Shown piece by piece: positions 25,189-34,339 of a stretch of 54,680 nucleotides of DNA. Position 1 is the stretch's first letter, and every line of letters begins with the position of its first letter. The notes below the pieces were generated by a model. The model did no database searches, was not told the DNA's origin, and worked only from the letters and a program-made list of their open reading frames with translations. The position numbers and the translations under genes are program-made. Source of the DNA: Patescibacteria group bacterium (GTDB lineage Bacteria; Patescibacteriota; Patescibacteriia; UBA1558; UBA10009). Location: the NCBI GenBank assembly GCA_018817315.1, contig JAHITV010000045.1, positions 1 to 54,680 of the forward strand, given 5' to 3'.

Positions 25189-25218
25189 ACGGTTTATACT
25201 AAGGAATTCATAAACCGT
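25189..25218. repeat. 9-bp hairpin upstream of mreC
   Basis: acggtttat (25189-25197) pairs with ataaaccgt (25210-25218) around a 12-base loop, in the 112-base gap between mreB and mreC. It shares the word acggtttat with the inverted repeat at 4821-4914. Confidence 0.5.
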
Positions 25219-25246
25219 AGCAGTTAACTAAAGCCAGGATTTTCAA

Positions 25247-26032
25247 ATGGAAAAAGCAAGAAAAAGAACTTTGGCAACAATAATAATTATCGTAATTTTA
25301 TTAATCTTCTTTCATTACACTGGCTTATTTCATTTTATAGAGCAAACAGCTGTTAAACTATTTATGCCTGTCCAGACCGTTTTTTATAGCTGGGGCAATA
25401 AATTAAATCAGTTAACGCATCTAAATAGTATCAACGAAGAAAATCAAAGATTAAAAGAACGGATAGGACGTCTAAGTATTGATTATTTAAAACTCTCGTC
25501 TTTAGAAACGGAAAATGAATATTTGCGGGCAGAACTGGATTTTTTAAAGAAAGAAAAATATCAATATCAATCAGTAAATATCCTTGGCAGGTTACCTACA
25601 GATAATCAAATATTAATTCTTGATAAAGGAGCATCTTCCGGATTAAAGGAGGGGCAAGCAGTGACAGCGGCGCAAGGTGTTATTGTGGGTAAGATTTTAA
25701 AGGCAGAAGAAGATATCGCCTATGCGATGTTGTTAACTGATATTAAAAGTAAACTAGCGGTCAGTTTAGCTGATTTTTCCGACACTTCAGGGTTATTAGT
25801 TGGACAAACAGGCAGTAGTTTGCTGATGGATTTAATACCTTATAATCAAGAAATAAAAATTGGAGATATAGTTGTTACTTCTAATTTAGAAGAGTCAATA
25901 CCCACAGGTTTGGTTGTTGGTGAGGTCAGTCAAATAGACAGTACTTTAGGTGAGATATTTAAACAGGCAAAAATTACTCCTTTTTTTTCTTATCAAAATT
26001 TACAAAGTTTAACGATTATTGTAGAAAATTAA
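25247..26032 (+). CDS. mreC: Rod shape-determining protein MreC
   Basis: This 261-residue protein links MreB to wall synthases from the outer face of the membrane. It has one N-terminal membrane helix (about 9-27), a coiled coil (about 55-100, INEENQRLKERIGRL and onward) and the beta-barrel domain with ILDKGASSGLKEGQAVTAAQ and the VVTSNLEESIPTGLVVGEV closing motif. Length and order match MreC. The mreD start is 3 bases beyond its stop. Confidence 0.93.
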   Translation: MEKARKRTLATIIIIVILLIFFHYTGLFHFIEQTAVKLFMPVQTVFYSWGNKLNQLTHLNSINEENQRLKERIGRLSIDYLKLSSLETENEYLRAELDFLKKEKYQYQSVNILGRLPTDNQILILDKGASSGLKEGQAVTAAQGVIVGKILKAEEDIAYAMLLTDIKSKLAVSLADFSDTSGLLVGQTGSSLLMDLIPYNQEIKIGDIVVTSNLEESIPTGLVVGEVSQIDSTLGEIFKQAKITPFFSYQNLQSLTIIVEN

Positions 26033-26035
26033 ATT

Positions 26036-26557
26036 ATGGCAAGACTTAAGAGTCTAGTGATCATTCTCATTATCGCTGTTATTTATATCTTTCAGAGTAG
26101 TTTTTTTTCTGGTAGCAATACCTTTTTAGTTAATCTTAACTTGATAATGATTATAGTTATTTGGTTGAGTTTTGTTAATTCACCCTGGCGCTGGTTGTTT
26201 GCTATTTTTGGCGGTTGGTTGCTGGATCTGCAGCAAGGCACTTTTGGGGTTAATTTAATTACTTTGGTTTGTCTATCCGGCTTAGTAATTGTTTTAAGGA
26301 AGTACATTGCTACTACTACTGGTAGATCAGGCCAGTTTATGGTTATTTCTATAACCTGTTTGATTATTGGTATTTTTTTACCTTATTTTCTTAATTTGTT
26401 GTTAAAAATTTTAATAAATAGCCAGGCACTATTTAACTGGTTAAATTATGGATCTCCTTTTGTTTGGTATAAACTTTTGCAATATATCATGGTTAATTTT
26501 GTCCTTTTATTGTTGATTCATGTGTTTTATTTAAGAAGAATTAAACAGCTTATTTAA
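26036..26557 (+). CDS. mreD: Rod shape-determining protein MreD
   Basis: The product is 173 residues and consists of about five membrane helices with few charges; the GGWLLDLQQGTFGVNLI segment matches the MreD pattern around helix 3. Position between mreC and the PBP2 gene, with gaps of 3 and 1 bases, supports the call. It belongs to the elongasome membrane core. Confidence 0.88.
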   Translation: MARLKSLVIILIIAVIYIFQSSFFSGSNTFLVNLNLIMIIVIWLSFVNSPWRWLFAIFGGWLLDLQQGTFGVNLITLVCLSGLVIVLRKYIATTTGRSGQFMVISITCLIIGIFLPYFLNLLLKILINSQALFNWLNYGSPFVWYKLLQYIMVNFVLLLLIHVFYLRRIKQLI

Positions 26558-26558
26558 A

Positions 26559-28508
26559 ATGAAGAAGAGAAATAAAGATCCTTTTGTTATCCCTCAACAG
26601 GCCAAAGGGATGAAAAATAATCTCTTGCCCCGTTTTAGTCATACCCAAGAGCTGGGTAGTTTTTTTATGACTGAAAAACCTGCTTCTTTATGGTTGGGAA
26701 ATATTATCTCTTTGGTAAAATTTAATATTTCTTTTTTGTTCATTGTGCTGTTGTTTGTTATTTTATTTTTTCGTTTAGGATTTTTACAGCTTATCAAGGG
26801 AGAAGAATACCGCCAGCTGGCTGAAGGCAATCGTATCCGTTTGGAATATTTACTACCACAGCGAGGAATAATTTTTGATCGTTGGCACCAGCCATTAGTG
26901 GAAAATGTTTCTGCTTTTTCTTTATATTTGACCCCCAGTGATTTACCAAGTTCCGCTATGGAAAATGAAAAAATCCGTAATCTTCTAAAAGGGTTAGAAA
27001 TTGAGGGAGAAAAATTGTCCAGCGCTACAGTTGATCAGTTAATTGATAGTAAAAGTCAGGTACCTTTGTTAGTAAAAGAGAATTTGGATTATGAGGAAGC
27101 AGTACGTTTAATGATTGAAACTTCTGCTTATCCTAGTTTGCGGGTGGTAACTGATCCCAGACGTCATTATCTTTCCTTGAACCAGGCCACTGCACATTTA
27201 TTAGGTTATACTACCAGAATAACCAGCGAAAAAAAAGATTTTTATTTAGATAAAGGATACCAGCTGATTGAACGGGTGGGTACAACTGGTATTGAAGAAT
27301 TTTATCAAGATCAGTTAAGAGGAAAGTTAGGAGAAAAAAGAGTTGAGGTAGATTCTTTGGGTCATGAAAAGAAAATTATTGCTGAAGAAAAATCTGTATC
27401 CGGGAAAAACTTAATTTTGGCTATAGATAAAGATTTGCAGGAGATTATTGCCGAAACTTTCAAGAAAAATTTAAGTCATCAAGCGGCAGCGGCTGTAGCT
27501 CTTGATCCTCGGTCAGGCAAGGTACGGGCGTTAGTTAATTGGCCGACATTTGATAACAATATTTTTAGTCAGAGTTTGATTACCGAAGAATATAATAAAA
27601 TAATCAGCGATCCTTTAAAACCTTTGATTAATCGGGCTATCGCCGGTGAATATCCTTCTGGTTCTATTATTAAAATGGTGGTAGGTGGCGTGGCATTGGA
27701 GGAAGATTTAGTTACCAGATCCACTCAAATTTTAAGTTCAGGAGGAGTTTGGTATGATAAATGGTTTTTCCCTGATTGGAAAGAAGGCGGTCATGGCGTA
27801 ACTAATATTATCAAAGCTCTAGCTGAATCAGTTAACACTTATTTTTATTATTTGGCTTTAGAAGATTTTGATAATCATCAAGGTTTAGGCATTGATAAGA
27901 TGACGCATTATTTTGAAGAATTTGGTTTAGGTCAAGTATTGGGTTTGGATATTCATGGAGAGAAAACAGGTCTAATACCCACACCTGCCTGGAAAAAGGA
28001 GGTCAAAGAAGAAATATGGTACCCGGGTGATACTTTACATTTAGCTATTGGGCAGGGAGATTTATTAGTTACTCCTTTACAAATGGCCAACATTACTGCA
28101 GTTATTGCCAATGGCGGAGTTTTATATCGTCCCCAAATAGTTGAACAAATAGAAGATCCCCTGAATAATCAAAAACAAAATATTAAATCTGAAATTATTA
28201 ATTATGGAATGGTTAGTAAAAGCAATCTTAAAATTATAGCCGAAGGTATGCGAGCCGCTGTTTTAGGAGGCAGTGCCAAAAGTTTAGCTAATCATAACTT
28301 AGCTATTGCAGGTAAAACCGGTACCGCCCAAGTAGGTGGTAATAAAAAGCCCCATGCTTGGTTTACTAGTTTTGCTCCTTATGATAATCCTGATTTAGTC
28401 TTAACTATTATTGTAGAGAACGGTGGAGAAGGATCAGAAGTGGCTGTTTCTATTGCTCGGCAAGTTTGGCAATGGTATGCTGATAACAGGGTTAAGAGTG
28501 AAAGTTAA
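26559..28508 (+). CDS. mrdA: Penicillin-binding protein 2 (class B transpeptidase)
   Basis: The 649-residue protein cross-links peptidoglycan during elongation. A cytoplasmic N-terminus precedes one membrane helix at about 55-77. The dimerisation domain carries RGIIFDRWHQPLVEN (about 102-116). Transpeptidase motifs are complete: SIIK at 369-372, SVN at 424-426 and KTG at 586-588. It follows mreD by one base, the classic mreBCD-mrdA order; rodA is not next to it. Confidence 0.94.
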   Translation: MKKRNKDPFVIPQQAKGMKNNLLPRFSHTQELGSFFMTEKPASLWLGNIISLVKFNISFLFIVLLFVILFFRLGFLQLIKGEEYRQLAEGNRIRLEYLLPQRGIIFDRWHQPLVENVSAFSLYLTPSDLPSSAMENEKIRNLLKGLEIEGEKLSSATVDQLIDSKSQVPLLVKENLDYEEAVRLMIETSAYPSLRVVTDPRRHYLSLNQATAHLLGYTTRITSEKKDFYLDKGYQLIERVGTTGIEEFYQDQLRGKLGEKRVEVDSLGHEKKIIAEEKSVSGKNLILAIDKDLQEIIAETFKKNLSHQAAAAVALDPRSGKVRALVNWPTFDNNIFSQSLITEEYNKIISDPLKPLINRAIAGEYPSGSIIKMVVGGVALEEDLVTRSTQILSSGGVWYDKWFFPDWKEGGHGVTNIIKALAESVNTYFYYLALEDFDNHQGLGIDKMTHYFEEFGLGQVLGLDIHGEKTGLIPTPAWKKEVKEEIWYPGDTLHLAIGQGDLLVTPLQMANITAVIANGGVLYRPQIVEQIEDPLNNQKQNIKSEIINYGMVSKSNLKIIAEGMRAAVLGGSAKSLANHNLAIAGKTGTAQVGGNKKPHAWFTSFAPYDNPDLVLTIIVENGGEGSEVAVSIARQVWQWYADNRVKSES

Positions 28509-28553
28509 AAAATAGATTTTATATATTTAATAATTAATTAAGGAAAAAATTAT

Positions 28554-29012
28554 ATGGCAGATTATCCAGTTTTAACCGAAGAAGGTAGAAAGAAATTAGA
28601 AGACGAGTTAAAAAAACTTAAAGAAGTAAAACGTAAAGAAATCAAAAAAAGAATTGAACTGGCTAAAGACCATGGAGATTTAAGCGAGAACGCTGATTAT
28701 CAGGATGCTCGCGAAGAGCAAGCTTTTATTGAAGGCAGGATTTTGGAAATTGAAAATGTTTTAAAAAGTGCTGTTACAGCGCCGCAGTCAGACAGAAACG
28801 GTATTAGGATAGGTTCAAAGGTTGTAGTGGAAGTTGAAGGTCAGACAGTGCAATACAACATTGTTGGTTCTCATGAAACAAATCCCGAACAAGGATTAAT
28901 TTCTTGTGATTCACCTTTGGGTCAAGCTTTTTTAGGACACTTTATTGGTGATAAAGTGGAAGTAGAAACCCCTAAAGGCGAGGTTGTTTACCAGATTAAA
29001 GAAGTAAAATAA
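28554..29012 (+). CDS. greA: Transcription elongation factor GreA
   Basis: The 152-residue product has the two-domain Gre structure: an N-terminal coiled coil with the acidic tip around EDELKKLKEV...GDLSENADYQDAREEQAFIEGR, and a C-terminal FKBP-like domain with IGSKVVVEVEG and PLGQAFLGHFIGDKVEVETP. It rescues backtracked RNA polymerase by stimulating transcript cleavage. The conserved Asp/Glu pair in SENADYQDA is kept. It lies between the PBP2 gene and the second mreB. Confidence 0.95.
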   Translation: MADYPVLTEEGRKKLEDELKKLKEVKRKEIKKRIELAKDHGDLSENADYQDAREEQAFIEGRILEIENVLKSAVTAPQSDRNGIRIGSKVVVEVEGQTVQYNIVGSHETNPEQGLISCDSPLGQAFLGHFIGDKVEVETPKGEVVYQIKEVK

Positions 29013-29093
29013 AGAAGTAAAGTAAGGAATGAATTCTAGAGTTGGCAAGTTTTTAATTTTATGTTAGGATAATTTAACAATTTTAAATATTTT

Positions 29094-30107
29094 ATGTTTT
29101 CTAAAAAGATCGGTATTGATCTGGGAACAACTTATACTTTAGTGCATCTGCCTAAACGGGGGATTATTATTAATGAACCTTCGGTGGTAGCTATTTCCAC
29201 AATGGATAAGAAAGTCTTGGCAGTAGGAGAAGAAGCTAAAGAAATGATAGGCAGAACGCCGGATACTATTATTGCTCAAAGACCATTAAGAGATGGAGTA
29301 ATTGCTGATTATAAAATAACAGAAGCGATGTTAAGATATTTTATTAATAAAGCTTTAGGCGGAGTTAAGTTGTTTCGTCCTGAAGTAATGATCGCTGTTC
29401 CTGCTGGCATTACTTCTACTGAACGTCGGGCGGTAATTGATGCTACTATGGCGGCTGGCGCTAAAGCTGCTTATATTATTAAAGAACCGATTGCCGCAGC
29501 GATTGGCGCTGATATTCCCATTGGTTCTGCTTCTGGTCATATGATAGTGGATATGGGCGGCGGAACTTCAGAAATTGCTATTATTTCCTTGGGAGGTATT
29601 GTAACCAATACCTCAATTCGCATTGGTGGCAATAAATTTGATTTAGCTATTGCCGAATTTATTCGTAAGAAATATGGTTTAGCTGTTGGAGAAAGGACTG
29701 CCGAAGAAATTAAAATAAAAATCGGTTCAGCCATGTATTTGGATGAAGAGGAAAGATTAAGAATGAATATCAGGGGCCGAGATATGATTTCCGGTTTGCC
29801 TCGTACCATTGAAGTGAATTCTGATGATGTTACCGAAGCTTTACAGAACGAATTACAGGGCATAATTGCCGCAGTAAAATCAGTTTTGTTTAAAACCCCT
29901 CCAGAGCTTTCTGCTGATGTGATGGATAAGGGTATGGTTTTATCAGGCGGTACATCTTTATTACGTAATATTGCTGATCTTTTTTTTCAGGTAACCGGGG
30001 TACCGTCATATGTTGCTGATGAACCCCTTTTATGTGTGGCTAAAGGAACAGGAGTTGCTTTAGATAATCTTGAATCATATAAAAGAAGTATTCTTTCCAC
30101 TAAATAA
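29094..30107 (+). CDS. mreB: MreB, canonical paralogue
   Basis: This 337-residue bacterial actin has intact motifs: IGIDLGTTYTLVHL at the N-terminus, IIKEPIAAAIGAD (128-140) with the Glu-Pro pair, the phosphate-2 loop VDMGGGTSE (152-160) and the GMVLSGGTSLLRNI adenosine motif. It can be expected to bind and hydrolyse ATP, unlike the degenerate copy 5 kb upstream at 24091. It lacks the short N-terminal amphipathic extension (MFNKLWGKLS) seen in the other copy, which may mean weaker direct membrane binding. A GCCCGCC/GGCGGGC hairpin follows the stop at 30114-30132. Confidence 0.95.
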   Translation: MFSKKIGIDLGTTYTLVHLPKRGIIINEPSVVAISTMDKKVLAVGEEAKEMIGRTPDTIIAQRPLRDGVIADYKITEAMLRYFINKALGGVKLFRPEVMIAVPAGITSTERRAVIDATMAAGAKAAYIIKEPIAAAIGADIPIGSASGHMIVDMGGGTSEIAIISLGGIVTNTSIRIGGNKFDLAIAEFIRKKYGLAVGERTAEEIKIKIGSAMYLDEEERLRMNIRGRDMISGLPRTIEVNSDDVTEALQNELQGIIAAVKSVLFKTPPELSADVMDKGMVLSGGTSLLRNIADLFFQVTGVPSYVADEPLLCVAKGTGVALDNLESYKRSILSTK

Positions 30108-30113
30108 ATCCCT

Positions 30114-30132
30114 GCCCGCCAATTCGGCGGGC
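30114..30132 (+). terminator. GC-rich hairpin after the second mreB
   Basis: gcccgcc (30114-30120) pairs with ggcgggc (30126-30132) around aattc, seven bases past the stop codon. No T-run follows, so termination would be weak or the hairpin only protects the 3' end. Confidence 0.45.
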
Positions 30133-30176
30133 TAAATAAAAGGAGGATTTTAATTATATTTTAATTTATCAATCAT

Positions 30177-31286
30177 ATGGTTATCGGTATTGATACTTCG
30201 CGGGCTAATCATTTTCCTAGAGGTGGTGTAGAGTGGTATGCTTATTATTTGATTAGAGAGTTTTATAAATTAGATCATCTAAATGAATATATTTTATATA
30301 CCCCTGATAAATTAAATAAAGATTTACAGCCGCCTTCTTCTAATTTTAAAGAGAAAATTTTAAACTGGCCTTTAAAGAGATTTTGGACATTAGGACGGAT
30401 GAGTTGGGAAATGATATTTAGCAGACCAGATGTTTTATTTATTCCTTCTCATACTTTTCCCTTAGTTGGTGCTAAAAGAAATGTTATCACCTGGCATGAT
30501 GTTGGTTATGAGAGGTATCCAGAAAATTATACCAGGTGGGAACTGGCATCTTTAAGACAGGGTTTAAAGATTGCTTTAAAGATAGCAGAAACAATTATTT
30601 CCGTGTCTGAATTTACTAAGAGTGAAATGGTTAGGATTTATGATATTGATCCAAAGAGAATTAAGGTTATTCATTTAGGTTGCGATCATGATAAATGGTT
30701 TCCGGTAGCTCAACAAACAGTAAAAGGTTTTTTACAAAGGAGGAATATCAATTTACCTTATTTTGTTTTTCTTGGTCGTTTATCTTTAAAAAAGAATGTA
30801 GCTGGTTTGATTAGAATATATAATCGTTTTAGAGAAAGACTCCATCAACCTCACAATTTAATTTTAGTAGGCAGCGAAACTCCTTTTCATCAGGAAATTA
30901 ATGAAGAAATAAGGAATTCTCCTTTTAGAAATGAAATAAAAAAATTAGGTTGGTTGCCTATTAATGATCTTCCTGTACTGCTTAGCGGTGCTACAGCTTT
31001 AATTTATCCTTCAATTTATGAAGGTTTTGGCTTGCCGCCGCTAGAAGCCATGTCCTGTGGTTGTCCGGTTATTGCCAGTGATTCATCTTCTTTGCCTGAG
31101 ATAGTCTCTGATGCTGGTTTATATGCCCAGACTCATGACATTGAAGGTTTTGCTGATCAGATGATTAAATTAATTGAGAATGAGAATTTAAGAGATGATT
31201 TAATTACCAAAGGTTTAGAAAGATCAAAATTATTTAATTGGCAAACTTGTGCCAAGGAAACTTTAAAAGTTTTAAAAGGTGACTAG
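30177..31286 (+). CDS. GT4 family glycosyltransferase
   Basis: The 369-residue protein has a GT-B fold of family GT4. The N-terminal domain opens with IGIDTSRANHFPRGGVEWYA; the linker region has VSEFTKSEMVRIY; the donor site reads EGFGLPPLEAMSCGCPVIAS with the usual E-x7-E. It probably adds a hexose to a lipid-linked glycan. It is closest in layout to the enzymes at 34340 and 35479. The sequence AAAGGAGGA lies about 30 bases upstream of the ATG, too far for a normal ribosome binding site, and no nearer in-frame start was found. Confidence 0.88.
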   Translation: MVIGIDTSRANHFPRGGVEWYAYYLIREFYKLDHLNEYILYTPDKLNKDLQPPSSNFKEKILNWPLKRFWTLGRMSWEMIFSRPDVLFIPSHTFPLVGAKRNVITWHDVGYERYPENYTRWELASLRQGLKIALKIAETIISVSEFTKSEMVRIYDIDPKRIKVIHLGCDHDKWFPVAQQTVKGFLQRRNINLPYFVFLGRLSLKKNVAGLIRIYNRFRERLHQPHNLILVGSETPFHQEINEEIRNSPFRNEIKKLGWLPINDLPVLLSGATALIYPSIYEGFGLPPLEAMSCGCPVIASDSSSLPEIVSDAGLYAQTHDIEGFADQMIKLIENENLRDDLITKGLERSKLFNWQTCAKETLKVLKGD

Positions 31287-31323
31287 TAGTAGAGGTAATG
31301 AGCACACATATTATTTAGAGTTC

Positions 31324-31352
31324 TTGACTTTATTTTTAAATTATGTTATGTT
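31324..31352 (+). promoter_or_regulatory. Promoter of the RNase P RNA gene
   Basis: TTGACT (31324-31329) and TATGTT (31347-31352) are 17 bases apart; the predicted start coincides with the 5' end of the RNA at about 31360. Confidence 0.55.
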
Positions 31353-31359
31353 AGTTTAG

Positions 31360-31740
31360 CTCATTCAAGTTTAGATGATCGCTCCGCCAAGTCTGACTTG
31401 GCGGGGAGGAAAGTCCGAACACCATATTAAGGATAGTTGGTAACGCCAACCGCCGTGAACCGCAAGGTGCATGGTAGAACAAGTGCAACAGAAAATAGGT
31501 CTATTCGTGAACCAAAGGTATACCTTTCACGAATTGAGAATGAAATGGTCCACTAAGGAGTGGACCTGTCCCGTTGGTGACAACGGGAAAGAGGTAAACT
31601 TTTATCCGGTGCAACTCCAAGTAGGTCCCTGAGTAGGGGCGGGTTGGAGGCATGACCCTGTCCGGCAACGTTCAGGGCTAGATAGATGATCATCACCCAC
31701 CAATGGTGGGCACAGAATTCGGCTTATTAACTTGAGTGAG
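31360..31740 (+). ncRNA. rnpB: RNase P RNA, bacterial type A
   Basis: This catalytic RNA removes the 5' leader of tRNAs. The ends pair (ctcattcaagtt at 31360-31371 with aacttgagtgag at 31729-31740) as P1. The universally conserved P4 strand GAGGAAAGTCCGAAC lies at about 31409-31423, and its partner region ACAGAATTCGGCTTA lies near the 3' end at about 31712-31726. The GGTAAAC and GTGCAACTCCAAGTAGG blocks of the specificity and core regions are also visible. A terminator follows directly. The rnpA protein gene is not in the window. Confidence 0.93.
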
Positions 31741-31750
31741 TATTTAATTT

Positions 31751-31780
31751 CCCGCTCTTTGTAGAGCGGGGTTATTTTTT
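31751..31780 (+). terminator. Intrinsic terminator of rnpB
   Basis: cccgctct (31751-31758) pairs with agagcggg (31763-31770) around ttgt, followed by GTTATTTTTT. Confidence 0.85.
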
Positions 31781-31807
31781 ACAGTAAGTGTAAAAAATAG
31801 ATAAATC

Positions 31808-31816
31808 TGCTATTAT
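31808..31816 (+). promoter_or_regulatory. Extended -10 promoter of the glycan block
   Basis: TGC-TATTAT is an extended -10 element that ends 7 bases before the ATG at 31824, so the transcript should be leaderless. No -35 match is evident. Confidence 0.4.
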
Positions 31817-31823
31817 ATTTAAT

Positions 31824-33212
31824 ATGAAAAAGCTGGAATTATTTTTTACTGTTTTACTTGTACCTTTGGATTATTTGGCTTTGCTTTTGGCTGGAAGCAT
31901 CGCTTATTTTCTACGTTTTGAATCATTTGTTACAGAAATCAGACCGGTAATTTTTGAGATGAGCTATGAGCAGTTTTTTAAGGTTATTTTATGGGTAGCT
32001 TTTGCCTGGCTTTTAAGCCTGGCTTTTAATGGTTTATATTCAACAAAACGTCGCAGTATCATCAGAGATATTTCCAAAATATTTGTTGCTTGTAGTATCG
32101 CCACCTTAATTATTGTGGTGGCTTTTTTCTTTAATTTCCAGCTTTTTTCTTCCAGACTGATTATTTTGACCAGTTGGCTTTTAAGCATTTTTCTGATTAG
32201 CTTGGAAAGAATTATTATTCATTATCTCAAGAAGATTTTTTATCAGAAAGGCATCGGCGTCCGTCAGGTTGTTGTTATTGGCAATGATAAGAACGCTCAG
32301 GACATTATTGAAGAGTTTAATAAAAAACAGTCGTATGGCTTTAAAGTGGTTAAAAGTTATCCTGCTTTTAATGATGAAGTTTTAGCTGATTTAAAAGAGT
32401 TGTCTCAAAAGCGAAATTTGGATGAAGTAATACTGGCTGATATAAATTTAACCAGTGATCAAAAGAGTCAGTTAATTAATTTTTGCCTTGATTATCATTT
32501 GAATTATAAATATATTGCTTCTTTACTGGAGACAAAGTTGATAAATTTTGAGTTAAGCACTGTAGCTGGCGTGCCTTTGATTGAAGTTAAGCGGACACGT
32601 TTGGATGGCTGGGGCAGGATTCTTAAAAGAACTTTTGATTTAATCATTTCTTTAATTATTTTTATTATCTTAATCCCGCTGTTGTTAGTAGTAGGATTAG
32701 GCGTAATAATAAGTTCGCCCGGCTCAATTTTGGTTAAATTGGATCGTATTGGTTCTGATGGCATTAAATTCAAGTTATATAAATTCCGTTCCATGATTAA
32801 AGACGCTCATGCCTTAAAATCAACTTTAACTAAATTTAATGAAAGAGCTGACAGCCCTTTATTTAAGATGGAAAATGATCCGCGTTTAACTAAATTTGGA
32901 AAATTTATCAGGCGCTGGAGTCTTGATGAATTGCCGCAATTAATAAATGTTATGTCAGGGAAAATGAGTTTGGTCGGTCCTCGTCCTCATGAACCAGAAG
33001 AAGTGGCGCGTTATCAAAGTGGTCAAAAAAAACTTTTAGCGATTAAACCAGGTATGACAGGCATGGCCCAAGTTTCTGGCAGAAGTGATTTGTCCTGGGA
33101 AGAAGAAGTGCGTTTAGACACTTATTATGTGGAAAATTGGAGTTTGGGTTTGGATATTCAAATATTACTAAAAACACCTAAAGCAGTTATCAACCAACGT
33201 AAAGCTAGTTAA
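31824..33212 (+). CDS. Polyprenyl-phosphate sugar-1-phosphate transferase
   Basis: The 462-residue membrane enzyme moves a sugar phosphate from a nucleotide sugar to undecaprenyl phosphate, the first step in building a surface glycan. Four N-terminal membrane helices (to about 130) and a CoA-binding-like cytoplasmic domain (about 145-235) precede a fifth hydrophobic helix (about 268-293) and the catalytic domain with LYKFRSMIKDAH, WSLDELPQLINVMSGKMSLVGPRP and PGMTGMAQVSGRSDLSWEEE. This is the WbaP/CpsE/EpsL layout. The next gene starts 4 bases after its stop. Confidence 0.92.
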   Translation: MKKLELFFTVLLVPLDYLALLLAGSIAYFLRFESFVTEIRPVIFEMSYEQFFKVILWVAFAWLLSLAFNGLYSTKRRSIIRDISKIFVACSIATLIIVVAFFFNFQLFSSRLIILTSWLLSIFLISLERIIIHYLKKIFYQKGIGVRQVVVIGNDKNAQDIIEEFNKKQSYGFKVVKSYPAFNDEVLADLKELSQKRNLDEVILADINLTSDQKSQLINFCLDYHLNYKYIASLLETKLINFELSTVAGVPLIEVKRTRLDGWGRILKRTFDLIISLIIFIILIPLLLVVGLGVIISSPGSILVKLDRIGSDGIKFKLYKFRSMIKDAHALKSTLTKFNERADSPLFKMENDPRLTKFGKFIRRWSLDELPQLINVMSGKMSLVGPRPHEPEEVARYQSGQKKLLAIKPGMTGMAQVSGRSDLSWEEEVRLDTYYVENWSLGLDIQILLKTPKAVINQRKAS

Positions 33213-33215
33213 TTT

Positions 33216-34331
33216 ATGAAAATTGCTTTAACTCATGATCATTTGTTTCAATTAGGAGGAGCAGAAAAGGTGCTTTTGGAATTTCATAAAATGTTTCCCG
33301 AAAGCCCGGTTTTTACTTTGATTCATAATCCCGAAAAAGCAGGGCTGTTTAAAGATCTGGATATTAAAACTTCTTTTTTAGAAAAAATGCCTTTGGGCGT
33401 AAAGCACTTTAAGTGGTATTTATGGTTAATGCCTTTGGCTTGGGAACAGTTTGATTTTAGCGGTTATGATATTGTTATCTCCTCATCATCGGCTTTTGCC
33501 AAAGGAATTTTAACACCGCCTAACACTTTGAATATAAGTTATTGCCATTCGCCTACCAGATATTTATGGTCAGATACTCATCAGTATGTTGAAGAATTAA
33601 ATCAGCCAGAAATCATCAAAAAAATTTTACCTTTAATTTTAAACAGGTTAAGAGTGTGGGATCATGTGGCAGCGCAAAGAGTAGATAAGTTTGTGGCCAA
33701 TTCAGAGTTTGTCGCCAGACGCATAAAAAAATATTATCAGCGTGAGGCCACGGTTATTCATCCACCGGTAGAAACCAAGAAATTTTTTATTTCTTCAGAA
33801 ATTGATAATTATTATGTGATAGTTTCCAGACTTCGTCCTTATAAAAGAGTGGATTTAGCTATCAAGGCTTTTAATCAACTGCGTATTCCCTTAAAGATCA
33901 TTGGCACCGGCGAAGAAGAGAATCATCTAAAAAAAATTGCTAAAGATAATATTCAGTTTTTAGGAGAACTTTCTGATGAGGAGAGAAATAAAGTTTTATC
34001 GCGCGCTAAAGCTTTTATTCATCCGCAAGAAGAGGATTTTGGTATTACTGCCGTGGAAGCCATGGCTTCGGGCCGGCCGGTAATCGCTTATAAGTCGGGC
34101 GGTGCTTTAGAGAGCGTTATTGATAATGAAACAGGTAAATTTTTTGATGAGCAAAGTTGGGAATCGCTTGCTGATCTGGTTATCAGGTTCGAAAGAATAC
34201 TTAAGCAGTTTGATCCGCAAAAAATAAAAGAACATGCCGAAAAATTTGATATTGCAGTTTTTCAGAAGAATTTTAAAGAGTTTATCAGTAAATCATGGCA
34301 GGAATTTTCCGGTAAAATATTAGAGTTTTAA
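33216..34331 (+). CDS. GT4 family glycosyltransferase, WbaZ-like
   Basis: The 371-residue protein begins with the pattern THDHLFQLGGAEKVLLEFHK and has YCHSPTRYLWSDTHQY, typical of WbaZ-like mannosyl- or related transferases of GT4. The donor site reads EEDFGITAVEAMASGRPVIA. It probably acts second in the assembly of the lipid-linked repeat unit, directly after the initiating transferase. The sugar is a guess from distant family knowledge. Confidence 0.88.
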   Translation: MKIALTHDHLFQLGGAEKVLLEFHKMFPESPVFTLIHNPEKAGLFKDLDIKTSFLEKMPLGVKHFKWYLWLMPLAWEQFDFSGYDIVISSSSAFAKGILTPPNTLNISYCHSPTRYLWSDTHQYVEELNQPEIIKKILPLILNRLRVWDHVAAQRVDKFVANSEFVARRIKKYYQREATVIHPPVETKKFFISSEIDNYYVIVSRLRPYKRVDLAIKAFNQLRIPLKIIGTGEEENHLKKIAKDNIQFLGELSDEERNKVLSRAKAFIHPQEEDFGITAVEAMASGRPVIAYKSGGALESVIDNETGKFFDEQSWESLADLVIRFERILKQFDPQKIKEHAEKFDIAVFQKNFKEFISKSWQEFSGKILEF

Positions 34332-34339
34332 AAAAAAGT

